From Branchipolynoe longqiensis (lineage: Eukaryota; Annelida; Polychaeta; Phyllodocida; Polynoidae): a stretch of DNA of 64,000 bases. A model generated the notes under the pieces. It saw only the letters and a program-made list of their open reading frames with translations, was not told the DNA's origin and made no database searches. Both the position numbers and the translations under genes were made by a program. This document shows positions 22,501 through 31,868 of this stretch, one piece after another. Positions within the stretch are counted from its first letter, which is position 1. Each line of letters begins with the position of its first letter. The stretch covers positions 106,929,856 through 106,993,855 of the forward strand of contig CM059190.1 in assembly GCA_030323885.1 (NCBI GenBank), in the 5' to 3' direction.

Positions 22501-23890
22501 TTTCTCAGACGCCGCTCCCCTTGGCCGTTACCACAGACACCGCCCTCCCATCCCCCACCACAGACCTCATATATTGTGGCCGTTACCATAGACACCGCCT
22601 TCCTCCTCCCCACCACACACCTCATCTCCTAACACCACCCTATTGTGGCCATTACCATAGACACCGCTCTCCCCTTCCCCACCACACACTTCATCTCCTA
22701 ACACCACCCTTTTGTGGCCGTTACCACAGACACCACCCTCCCATCCCCCACCACACACCTCATCTATTATAACATCACCCTATTGTGCCGCTAGCATAGA
22801 CACTGCCCCCCCCCCCCGCCCTCCACCACACACTTCATCTCCTAACACCACCCTAGTGTGGGCGTTACCACAGACAACACCCTCCCCCTCCCCACCATAC
22901 ACCTCATCTCCTAACACTACCCTATTGTGGGCCGTTACCACAGACAATACCCCTGCCCCTCCCCACCACACACTCCAGCTCCTACCACCACCCTATTGCG
23001 GCCGTTACCACAGACTACACCCTCCCCTCCCCACCACACACTTCAGCTCCTAACACCACCCTATTGTGGCCGTTACCACAGACAACACCTTCCCCCTCCC
23101 CACCACACACCTCATCTCCTAACACCACCCTATTGTGGCCGTTACCACAGACAACACCCTCCCCCTCCCCACCACACACCTCATCTCCTAACACCACCCT
23201 ATTGTGGCCGTTACCACAGAACTACACCCTCCCCTCCCCACCCACACACTTCAGCTGCTAACACCACCCTATTGTGGCCGTTACCACAGACAACACCCTC
23301 CCCCTCCCCACCACACACTTCAGTTCCTAACACCACCCTATTGTGGCCGTTACCACAGACAACACCCTCCACCTCCCCACCACACACTTCAGCTCCTAAC
23401 ACCACCCTATTGTGGCCGTTACCACAGACAACACCCTCCCCCTCCCCACCACACACTTCAGCTCCTAACACCACCCTGTTGGGGCCGTTACCACAGACAC
23501 CGCCCTCCCCCACCACACACACATCATCTCCTAACACCGCCCTATTGTGGCCATTACCACAAGCCCCACCCTCCCCCTCAGACACCGCCCTCCCCTCCCC
23601 CTCCCCCACCACACACCTCGTCTCCTAACACCACCCTATTGTGGCCGTTACCACAGACACCGCCCTCCCCCACCGCACACACATCATCTCCTAACACTGC
23701 CCTATTGTGGCCATTACCACAAGCACCACCCTCCCCCTCAGACACTGCCCTCCCCCCTCCTCCCCCACCACAACCCATACCACCGCTCTATTGTGGCCAT
23801 TACCACAAGCACCACCCTCCCCCTCAGACACCGCCCTCCCTCCCCCTCCCCCACCACACACCTCGTCTCCTAACACCGCCCTATTGCCAG
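22501..23890. repeat. 69-bp minisatellite
   Basis: About 20 tandem copies containing CACCCTATTGTGGCCGTTAC, CACAGACAACACCCTCCCC and CACACACTTCAGCTCCTAAC, with a period near 69 bp and shorter variants toward 23500-23890. Long ORFs on both strands (such as 265 aa, TLLWPLPQTTPSPSPPHTSS repeated) are translations of the array. Confidence 0.9.
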
Positions 23891-24740
23891 TATTGGAGAA
23901 AGCGAAAGTCAATCTTGGCCGTTACTACAGATATACCGCACCCCCACTTCCCTCATCTCGTAAACAATGTCTCGCTCCACGAAAAACAAAGTCAGATATA
24001 AACCAGAATACTGAGACTGGTGGCAGAATTCTTTACTTACAGAATTCCAATGGAGTATAAATAACCTGTCCGACGTCTTCACACAAATGCCTATATCCAC
24101 GTATATAGTTAAGCTCGGTTAAACCAATGATCGGTTAATCCAAACAGATTTCTAGGGTCCCTTCAAGTTTGGTTTAATGGGGTTATACTGTATAATGGTG
24201 CAATATACCCAACTGTAGACCTGTGCTTTGAACGTATTCTCTATTCATATAGAGAATGAGTGATGGGGATACAGAGAGATTAACACCACGTAGGAAGAAG
24301 TCAATCTTCACTTATTCCTAAAGCTATATTCACACTACGCCTCTTGTGCTAGAGTCCCTAGGGAGGGACTGCGGCTTGGACTTTGTTGTCGCAACCTGAA
24401 GTGAGGTTATTTTCCCTTCCAACTCGCTCCTTGATCGGGCTTATATTCTAAACTCAATTTGAACCCATAAACACACTGCTCTCGATGAGCAACCCTGGTC
24501 GGGTCATCGGTGTACATTTGTTTCCGGTGTGGATTGGGCGTGAAACTGTACGAGGAAATATCTTACATTAGATCAAATACCATTTCCTGTATGTGCAGCC
24601 GCAGTGTGGCTTCACCCACCCACCCCCTCCTCACATAACCAGATGCCTAATTAGGGCTGGGTGGCCATCAACTTTGTATTTCAGAATACATGTGTTGGCC
24701 AAATACTGTGAAGTGAATGAGTCAATGTAAGAAGGATCCC
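23891..24740. other. no gene; one MITE-like fragment
   Basis: About 850 bp. At 24108-24194 there is AAGCTCGGTTAAACC..GGTTTAATGGGGTTATACTGTA, which ends like a pogo-type MITE but is not the same family as the 15562 copy and lacks the other end. The rest is unassigned. Confidence 0.4.
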
Positions 24741-25380
24741 TGAAAGCTGCATAGTCCGATGGTTTTGAATTTCTGTCAATTTCTGAGATAAATATAATAA
24801 ATTGGTTGTTATTATCTACCTTACCTTAGTTTGAAGTAACTTCTATCTTAACTGGCTAAGTTTTGAGATAATTGAAGTGCAAGCATGTCAAATTAGTTTT
24901 GGCATGCACGCCAAAAGTCTAACATGTTTTGTTTGTTTGTTTGTTGTTGTTTTATGTCCTAGCAAGATCTAAGGTCATATCAGGACGTGAACCGACTTGT
25001 GACAGTGTGCACTCATGGCGACTTTATAGTGCTGCCTCACTGGAAGACCAGGCCACCAGCACCATGACTGATATCCCACTCAGTCACATTATCCTGACAT
25101 TGAGCCAACCAGTCCTTGCCCTATCCTAATAATGCCAAGCTAGGAAGCAACAAGTATCAATTTTTAAGTCATTGGTTTGACTCGACCAGGGTTCGAACCC
25201 ACGACTCCACGATCTACCAACACGGGAGACGGACACTCTAACTCATTCGGCCATCCCGTCTGGTCCAAAAGTCTAACATAATACTTGATAGGCTTTAGTA
25301 GTTTTGTTGATATTAAATTGTCTCAGTATCCCCTTTTATGTGGCAACAAATACTTAATAAATGCATTAATATCTAACCTA

Positions 25381-25422
<42 letters not shown>

Positions 25423-25483
25423 CAATTCTAGACAATTGTTTTGGTTTTAAAATGTGACGCTTCATCGGACTATGCAGCTTTAA
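24741..25483. mobile_element. TTAA-MITE, copy interrupted by a SINE
   Basis: Left end AGCTGCATAGTCCGATGG at 24745 and right end CATCGGACTATGCAGCT before TTAA at 25480-25483. Removing the SINE (24926-25264) and one copy of its duplicated target leaves the family's normal interior, including ATCTACCTTACCTTAGTTTG and GCAACAAATACTTAATAAAT. A TA microsatellite at 25385-25421 has expanded within its right half. Confidence 0.88.
24926..25264 (-). mobile_element. SINE-A full length with 15-bp target duplication
   Basis: The minus-strand head GACCAGACGGGATGGCCGAA contains a box A-like segment. Box B-like GGGTTCGAACCC follows, then the body and a tail GACATAAAACAACAACAAAC. It is flanked by perfect 15-bp duplications CCAAAAGTCTAACAT (24911-24925 and 25265-25279), proving retrotransposition into the MITE. 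Confidence 0.95.
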
Positions 25484-25793
25484 CTGTACAGCGTGGGGTA
25501 GGGGGGGGGGTGATGGGGGGGGGGGGGTGTTACATTGCAACAACAGTAGGAAGGAGCACAGAATGACACCAGCTCGCACTCCGTTGAGACGCTGGCACCC
25601 CCTGGTGTCAGCGGCATTAAATATAGACGAGGTCTTGACCTATATAAAAAAAACGATAACGCTATTATTATACTGCGCTCGCTTTCTTTTCTTTCTCGTC
25701 GCTTTCTCTTCTCCCTTCTATATCCTCTTTCTCTTCTTTCTCCTCCCAATGTTGATGGCGCCGACATTTCGTCGACAGTCACTGGACCAGCTT
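25484..25793. other. no gene seen
   Basis: Contains G-runs at 25500-25527 and a CTCF-like GCACCCCCTGGTGTCA at about 25595-25610. Pyrimidine-rich from about 25680 to 25745. Confidence 0.4.
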
Positions 25794-25807
25794 CAGGTGC
25801 CCAGATG

Positions 25808-26140
25808 TTTGTTTGTTGTTTTACGTCCTAGCAACATCTAAGGTCATATCAGGACGGGTACCAACTTGTGACAGTGCGCACTCATGGCGACTTTATAGTG
25901 CTGTCCCACAGGGAAACCAAGCCGCCGGCACCATGACCTGGTATCCCACTCAGTCACATTATCCTGACACTGAGCACACCAGTCCTTGCCCTATCCTAAT
26001 AATGCCGAGCGCCAAGCTAGGAGGCACACGTATCAATTTTAAAGTCATTGGTTTGACTCGACCGGGACTCGAACCCACGACCCCACGATCTACCAGCACG
26101 GGAGACGGACGCTCTAACTCATTCAGCCATCCTGTCTGGT
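25808..26140 (-). mobile_element. SINE-A full length with 14-bp target duplication
   Basis: 333 bp, with the same head (GACCAGACAGGATGGCTGAA on the minus strand), box B-like GGGTTCGAGTCCC and a tail TAAAACAACAAACAAACA. Flanked by CAGGTGCCCAGATG (25794-25807) and CAGGTGTCCAGATG (26141-26154), one mismatch. This is the best reference copy for the family here. Confidence 0.95.
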
Positions 26141-26591
26141 CAGGTGTCCAGATGTGGAGCGCATGTGCATCTCGCTCAGAACGGACAAGAGCAGGGGCCA
26201 TATGCAGGAGTCGGTGATAGTGTCGGTTGGTGTTAGCCGGTAAACGCGTTTAGCTATTACCGCCCGCGCGAAATATGTCACGCCGTATGCAGGAGCACCT
26301 AAACGGTGTGTGTTAGCTAAACGTGAATCCCCTGCAGCCGGTTCCCGGCGAGCACCACCTAATCGGCACTGACACTCAGAATATCCCAACTTACACTATT
26401 ATCTCTGTTTTAATACTTTCAGAGTAAATTGCTCTTAGGTTACATTAAATACTTCAGATCTTCCTCTTCAATTGCGCATTAAGATATTTTTAATCGACCC
26501 AATGAAAGCTTTTAAATCTATTTTACAAAAAAAGTATACAACCACTGGCAGGGCGCTCAAACTGCGACACCGGGCACCAGCCAGCACTGCG

Positions 26592-26758
26592 GCGGCGATT
26601 TGTTTTGTTTGCATTCGTCGATTCGACAATATGAATAACGCCGCCAATGCGGTGGTGGTGTTAACATTGGTTCGCTTTTAGGGTTAAATTGATGAAATTT
26701 CACTTATTGCGTATGTAATTCTGTTAAATATGATAGCATTGAATAGTTTTGGGCCTAA
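26592..26758. repeat. 167-bp direct duplication, first copy
   Basis: GCGGCGATTTG..CATTCGTCGATTCGACA..GCCGCCAATGCGG..CACTTATTGCGTATGTAATT..GGGCCTAA, repeated at an offset of 219 bp. Confidence 0.9.
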
Positions 26759-26810
26759 TACATCGTCGTCGGCCAGTATGCTTGTCGACGTCGACGTCGA
26801 CGCGGCGGTG

Positions 26811-26977
26811 GCGGCGATTTGTTTACTTTACATTCGTCGATTCGACACTATTAATATCGCCGCCAATGCGGCGATAGCGTTAATATGGGTACGCTTTTAT
26901 GGTTAAATTGATCAAATTTCACTTATTGCGTATTTAATTCTGTTAAATATGATGGCATTGAATAGATTTGGGCATAA
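26811..26977. repeat. 167-bp direct duplication, second copy
   Basis: Matches the first copy along its length with scattered substitutions. The spacer contains a GTCGAC run (GTCGACGTCGACGTCGACG, about 26784-26802). Confidence 0.9.
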
Positions 26978-27154
26978 CCTAACACTAACACCATCCTTAA
27001 ACGTGCTATGAAATGGGGTTAGTGTTGCGGACCTTAAACGTGCGGTGTTAGCGTAACACCGCCTCCCGCATACCGACTTTTCGGCGCTAAACCAGAAATC
27101 CCCTCTAAACGCGTTTTGGCTCGGTAACACCGACTCCTGCATATGGCCCCAGCT

Positions 27155-28117
27155 GAGTTAGTTTTAGCGGTGATTGCTTAACACCGTGTCAGCAGAAAAG
27201 GCCGTAATCACCGCCCAAACGGTTCAAATCTGATTCTGTTGTATTATTATCTGGCCATTACTTTTACACAGAATATAAAAGCACACAATCAGCTATGTGT
27301 CAAGGGACACTTTTGAAGTTAATAGCTCATAATTACAAAAAAAGAATTGATGCCAGATAAAATTCCAGATAAAAGTTGCTCCTGATTTGGTGAAAATAGT
27401 TTTAATGAACTACATAGGGCGGTATAGTCCTGCCACCCTCAAGAATGCTAGGATCGCTTCGTGCCTAGTTACTAAGTAAGTTAGCCTTTAAGTTGACCGT
27501 AGGGTATGCATTGCCAGTTTACAATTGCTCATATCTGCTCATACCTGCTCAAGCTTGCGAACAATTGCTCAGACATACTATGCGCCAATGACTGCTCACT
27601 CACTCACTCACTCACTCACTCCCTCACTCACTCATTCACTCACCTGTGGAAAGCAGCTCAACGCACTGCACGGCGCGACCAGCCGGCAGCGTGCCGTCGG
27701 CACAGTGTGCACGAGCCGGGCAGTGCGGGTGGCCCGCCCATGTGTCAACCCTGGGTGGGGGGTCGGGGGGGGGGGCGCGACAAATGTGGGGGCCGCCCTG
27801 AGTCGACAAGACATATGCTGTCACACCACAGCGCCACCTACCGACTCGCTCTCAAAATAGAGATGTTGTGGGTTATTGTGTGGTTTTTTTTAGGAGCCAC
27901 TCTTGGCTGACTCATGCATTTTTCTTTTATCAAAGAAGACCACTCTCCCAATACATTGGGTGGCATTGAGAACTTACTCATACTTATACTTATATAAGTA
28001 AGTCTACATCTCAGTTATATTCCATCTTCACCCGGTACTATTTATTCCCTCTGTTTTATCCATTATTTCTGTGTGTGATGAATTTATTTACACTTCCCAT
28101 AACAGATAAGTGTGTTA
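27155..28117. other. no gene; CTCA microsatellite
   Basis: The first 60 bp (TTAGCGGTGATTGCTTAACACC) resembles more of the preceding inverted-repeat element. An ACTC repeat occurs at 27595-27645 and a G-run at 27758-27774. A CTCF-like CAGCGCCACCTACCG lies near 27830-27844. No host gene recognised. Confidence 0.4.
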
Positions 28118-28450
28118 GCGGGTTCGAACCCATGTCAAGTCAAACCAAAGACTTAGACATTGATATTTGTCGCTTCCTAGCCAGGCCGTCCTCATATGAC
28201 CGTAGATGTTTAGAGGACGTAAAACAACAGACACACAAACAAACAAATCCTAGCCAGGAACCCGGCATTATTAGGATAGGTTGGCTCAGTGCCAGGATAA
28301 TGTGACTGAGTAGGATATCAGGTCATGGTGCTGGCGGCCGTGGCTCCCAGTGGGGTAGCACTAAATAAGTGCACTGTCACAAGTCGGTACCCATTGAAAA
28401 ATGACATTAGATGTTGACAGGATGTAAAACTCCAACAACCAACCAACCAA
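28118..28450 (+). mobile_element. SINE-A copy with a nested SINE tail
   Basis: Starts at the box B-like GGGTTCGAACCC and continues through CAAACCAAAGACTTAGACATT, GGATAATGTGACTGAGTAGG and the tail GGATGTAAAACTCCAACAACC. The tRNA-like 5' part is missing. A second, 62-bp SINE 3' end is inserted at 28186. Confidence 0.88.
28186..28247 (+). mobile_element. 3'-end-only SINE-A insertion
   Basis: CCGTCCTCATATGACCGTAG..GGACGTAAAACAACAGACAC..AAACAAACAAA, flanked by an 11-bp perfect duplication TCCTAGCCAGG (28175-28185 and 28248-28258). Only the last ~62 bp of a SINE was inserted, so 5'-truncated integration occurred. Confidence 0.9.
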
Positions 28451-28679
28451 CTAACCAAGAACTATCACTTCAGATAACACTTAATTCCCAGAATGCTGCT
28501 GCAATTCTGGACATGACCTTAATAACCGAAAATATGCGCATCCCTGACATGTGCATGGGCATCTCGTTGACCGGAAGTACTTACATGTTCACACCGGAAG
28601 TGCTTAATGGTCAGCTCCATACCGTGTTCCAGGTGCATCGAAACGGCGTCCACGCGCCAGGAACTTCCAGGAAATGGGA

Positions 28680-28835
28680 TGGGGAGGTCGGGAGGTGGGT
28701 GAGGGGGGAGATGGGGGTGGGAGGAAGCTGAGGGTGAGTGGGGGAGGTGGGAGGTGGCGAGGCGGGGAGATGGGGGAGGGGAGGTGGGGGTGGGGAGGTG
28801 GGGGATGAGGAGGTGGGGGGATGGGCATAGGTGGG
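28680..28835. repeat. GGGAGGTGGG purine-rich array
   Basis: Degenerate GGGGAGGTGGG repeats. Minus-strand ORFs (Pro/His-rich) over it are repeat translations. Confidence 0.8.
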
Positions 28836-29182
28836 AGTGGAATAAAAACCAGATGTGAAGGACGTTCACAGGTCGTTTTGGATGGGGTGTCACAGGGGTC
28901 AAGGTCACAGGCCGATGCCCCCTGGAGGTCAGCGTCCCACTGCGCATGTCCAGAGAGGGCGGGTCGCTGATGAGCTGACTGCGTCCTTGACCCGGACCTC
29001 GGTCTGACCGTGACCTTGGTCGGACAACGCTTTCCCGGGGGTCCAGAGGAGGTTCGCACTGCAGCGCCCCCACCCAGACGACAAAGCTGCAGCTGCTACT
29101 AAGTGTGTATCAAGGGGATTTCAGTTTGAACAATGTTCGAGGACGCTGGTGATATGTGGTGCATGTGTGAATTATGTGGGAG
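28836..29182. other. no gene seen
   Basis: Unique, relatively GC-rich. ORFs of 106-184 aa enter from the flanking purine array and have no domain. A CTCF-like GATGCCCCCTGGAGGTC is at 28914-28930. Confidence 0.4.
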
Positions 29183-29515
29183 AGCGGGTCGCAGCTCAGG
29201 TGGTAGAGTGTCCACCTGTGAAGGTGTGGGTCATCCTAACGATCCTGCTCAGTGGACCCATTTGCAGTTTGGGCTATTTTACATTTCAACCAGTGGTCGA
29301 CAACCTTTCTTCAAAGGCATGGGCATGTGCTGTCCTGTATGTGGGAAAGTGCATCTAAAAGACCTTGCTGTTTATCGGAAAGAGTAGCCTATATGGTGGC
29401 AGTGGGTTTCCTAAATTTAAAAAAAGTCAGAATGACCATATGTCTGACATCCAATAGTTCATGATGAAAATCAATATGCTCTAGAGGTGTCATTAAATAG
29501 TTTAAGTTAAAGTTC
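29183..29515 (+). mobile_element. SINE-C (tRNA-derived), copy 2
   Basis: Head GCGGGTCGCAGCTCAGGTGG with box A-like GCTCAGGTGGTAG, then GACCCATTTGCAGTTTGGGC, GGGAAAGTGCATCTAAAAGACC and GTCTGACATCCAATAGTTC, ending near CTAGAGGTGTCATTAAATAG. Same order as 18303-18636 in inverse. Confidence 0.88.
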
Positions 29516-29676
29516 TACTTTTTATGTGAATATAAACCACCCATCTACACCTGTATTCTCACATCTAGATATTACTCAGTACCTCCCGTATCTCCTGTAC
29601 CAATAGATCAGTACCAATGCCCCACGTGACCAGTGGCGCCACCTGCAAGTGCCACACGTGGAATTCTCACAGTTGA
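29516..29676. other. short unique stretch
   Basis: Contains CTCF-like AGTGGCGCCACCTGCAAG at 29632-29649, just outside the MITE. Confidence 0.4.
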
Positions 29677-30038
29677 TTAAAGTTGCATAGTCCGATGGTT
29701 TTGAGTTTCTGTCATTTTTCTGAGATAACTATATGACATTAATCATTATAATCTACTTTACTTTAGCTTGGAGTAACTTTTATTTTAAATGGCTAACCTT
29801 TGAGAGATTTGAATTGCAAACATGCAAAACTGATTTTGGCAAGCACGCCAAAACTCTGGCGCCATAGACTTCTGTAGCAACCTGGCAACAGGTTCTACTA
29901 AATTGACTCAGTATTCCCTTCTCTGTGGCTACAAATGCTTAATAAGTGCATCTATATCTAAGTTAGATATGTAGAATCAAATGTAGATAATTGTTTTGCT
30001 TTTGATTTTTTTTGCTACAATGGACTATGCAACTTTAA
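29677..30038. mobile_element. TTAA-MITE, complete copy
   Basis: 362 bp including flanking TTAA on both sides (29677-29680 and 30035-30038). Ends are AGTTGCATAGTCCGATGG and TGGACTATGCAACT. Interior words GTAACTTTTATTTTAAATGG and TGACTCAGTATTCCCTTC match the other copies. No coding capacity. Confidence 0.92.
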
Positions 30039-30061
30039 GTCATGGAAATTTCAACTGTAAA

Positions 30062-30237
30062 CAACTGGTTTGCCTCATTACACCTATCCTTGCGCATCCT
30101 ACCTAGTACTGCCAAGAGCCAAGCAACATCAGCAAGGATAAGGTTCAAATCTTTGATATGACTACGCTGAGGATCGAACCCATGGCCTGCCGCATAGGGA
30201 GTGAACCTTCAACTGTACTCATATGGCTATCCGGCCC
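30062..30237 (-). mobile_element. diverged tRNA-derived SINE fragment
   Basis: CTATCCTTGCGCATCC..CCAAGAGCCAAGCAAC..TTTGATATGACTACGCTG..GGATCGAACCCATGG..ATATGGCTATCCGGCC preserves the order of SINE-A on the minus strand (CCTTGCCC, GCCAAGC, GGTTTGACTCG, TCGAACCC, head) but is much more diverged. Confidence 0.6.
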
Positions 30238-30484
30238 CGCTTTAAACATGAATATTATCAATCACAGCGCACTTTGGTGAATGCAGGTGACGTGATGCTT
30301 TCCACTTCTGCCCGGGGTGTGTTTCATAGTGAATGTAGATGGCGTTGCAGTGCCCTCCTCCTCTGGCTCGGTGTAGGTGTACACGTAATGAGTCCCAGTG
30401 AATGCCTGGCTGACAATAACAGATGGAGTCGAGGTGTTGCCAGAATTGAAAGTCCGCAACATCCCACCTCACATTGAGGAGACC
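30238..30484. other. unassigned, weak exon-like frame
   Basis: On the minus strand one frame (30262-30462) reads a mixed-composition 66-aa peptide with no internal repeat. I see no convincing acceptor or donor pair and no family, so I do not call a gene. Confidence 0.15.
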
Positions 30485-31250
30485 TGCACTCATGTACCCT
30501 GCCACCCGCAGCCTGCAACCTGCATCTTGTAACCTACAGCCCGCACCCTGCTGTTTGCAACCTGCAGCTTGCAACCTATAGCCTGCAACCTGCAGCTTGC
30601 AACATGCAGCTTGCCTCCTCACAGTTAGTGAGTTAAAAGGACTGAACTCAGCTAGCCCGCCGCCCACAACCTGCATCCAGTATCGCACAGCCTGCATCCT
30701 GCAGCCCAAAGCTTGCATCCCGCAGCCTGCATCCCGCAGCCTGCATCCTACAGCCTGTCTCCCACAGCCTGCTGCATGTAGCCTCACAGTTACTGAGTTA
30801 GAAGGGCTGAACTCAACTAGCCTGCAGACCACAGCCTATATGTATAACCTGCATCTTGTAACCTACATCCAGCAGCCTGCACCCTACTATCCACAGCCTG
30901 CAGCCTCACTGTTAGAAGGGCTGAACTCGGCTAGCCTGCATCTTGCAGTCTGTAGCCTGCAGTTTGTAGCCTGCAATCCGTCGCCTATAGTTGGTAGCCT
31001 GCATTCAGCAGCCTGCAGTCCACAGCCAGCAGCCTGCAGCTTCTAACCTACAGCCAGCAGCCTGCAGCTTGCAGTCCACAGCCAGCAGCCTGCAGCTTGC
31101 AGTCTACTACCCACAGCCTGCAGCCTGCAGCCTCACAGTGAAAGGAACTGAACTCAGCTGGCGTGTAGGTTGCAGCTTGCAGCCTGCATCTTCCAACCTG
31201 TGTCTGCATCTCTCAACTACTTACAGTTTATAGCCCACAACCTGCAGCAA
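30485..31250. repeat. CAGCCTGCAACCTGCAG array
   Basis: Degenerate short repeats of GCAGCCTGCA and AACCTGCAGCTT, interspersed three times with a longer GTTAGTGAGTTA..AAGGRCTGAACTCAGCTAGCC segment (about 30625, 30790 and 30910). The longer segment implies a higher-order unit. Ala/Gln/Pro ORFs are translations. Confidence 0.85.
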
Positions 31251-31703
31251 GAACTCAACGGAGAAACTCACATGTCAGCCAGGGTTCTATTCCTGATCGA
31301 CTACAAAGGGGCATCTGAAGGGCGTCTCCGAGAGTTGTGAATAACGACACTAGGGGGCGACACGAAACATCACTGGGGCCAGGAGAGTGTGAACTTAGAT
31401 TAGAGGCAACCCGAGCTGCACGTAAACAGCATTCTAACTGTGGGTTTCTTAGCAGATTACAAATGGATATCGCCAGATTGCCTTTCTGGTCTTTAATTTC
31501 TTTGTTTAAATCCCGTTGTCTGAAACTAAGTCTCACGATTATCTGGTTTCCGCCTCGCGCTCCCTCAGTCTCTGCCGACTTATCCGCTCGTCGACCCGTT
31601 AGCGACCGGAAGCTGTAAGTGCGCAGCCGCAGGGGTCGCCATTACAAAGGGTTACACCACCCCCGCCTGGTTGTCGGCGTGTACGACATGACAGGAGCGG
31701 ACA
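31251..31703. other. no gene; target region of the LTR element
   Basis: Unique-looking. A CTCF-like GACACTAGGGGGCGACAC is at 31346-31363. The ORF at 31337-31618 has no recognisable domain. Confidence 0.4.
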
Positions 31704-31707
31704 GTTA
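31704..31707. repeat. target-site duplication GTTA, left
   Basis: GTTA directly precedes TGTATCTG of the 5' LTR and directly follows TTTACA of the 3' LTR. A coincidental GTTA also precedes the 3' LTR after the polypurine tract. Confidence 0.8.
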
Positions 31708-31826
31708 TGTATCTGTGTCATAAGTAACCATGACGTAACCATGCGGTACGGTAAGGGGCATGCTGGGAAGGGTAAGAGAATAAACAGTTCCATCACATAG
31801 CTCAAGGAGTCCAGTCATTCTTTACA
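31708..31826 (+). repeat. 5' LTR, 119 bp
   Basis: Begins TGTATCTGTGTC and ends CATTCTTTACA, so the termini TGTA/TACA are complementary. Contains AATAAA at 31779-31784. The LTR is very short, so U3 promoter content is minimal. Confidence 0.95.
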
Positions 31827-31844
31827 TGGTGTCAGATGTCTAGG
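31827..31844 (+). promoter_or_regulatory. primer-binding site
   Basis: TGGTGTCAGATGTCTAGG starts immediately after the 5' LTR. TGG at this position is the hallmark of a tRNA primer site (complement of the CCA end). TGGTGTCAGA would pair with a tRNA ending TCTGACACCA; a leucine tRNA is likely, but I could not check this. Confidence 0.75.
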
Positions 31845-31868
31845 AAGGACTAAAACGACCTACAAACC

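Larger units (their letters stand above)
26195..27154. mobile_element. terminal-inverted-repeat element, non-autonomous
   Basis: GGGGCCATATGCAGGAGTCGG at the left is matched in inverse by CACCGACTCCTGCATATGGCC at the right. Imperfect complementarity continues inward (GTAAACGCGTTTAGC versus TCTAAACGCGTTTTGG). The interior carries a 167-bp direct duplication and no transposase. I could not identify a clear target duplication or superfamily. Confidence 0.75.

Noticed and set aside
22927..24001. Pro/His-rich ORFs of 233-265 aa
   Set aside because: They translate the 69-bp minisatellite on the plus strand.
31703..31826. Alternative 5' LTR start at 31703 (giving a 124-bp LTR)
   Set aside because: That would make the first bases differ between the LTRs and leave no target duplication. 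Starting at TGTATCTG gives TGTA/TACA ends, identical LTRs and GTTA on both sides.
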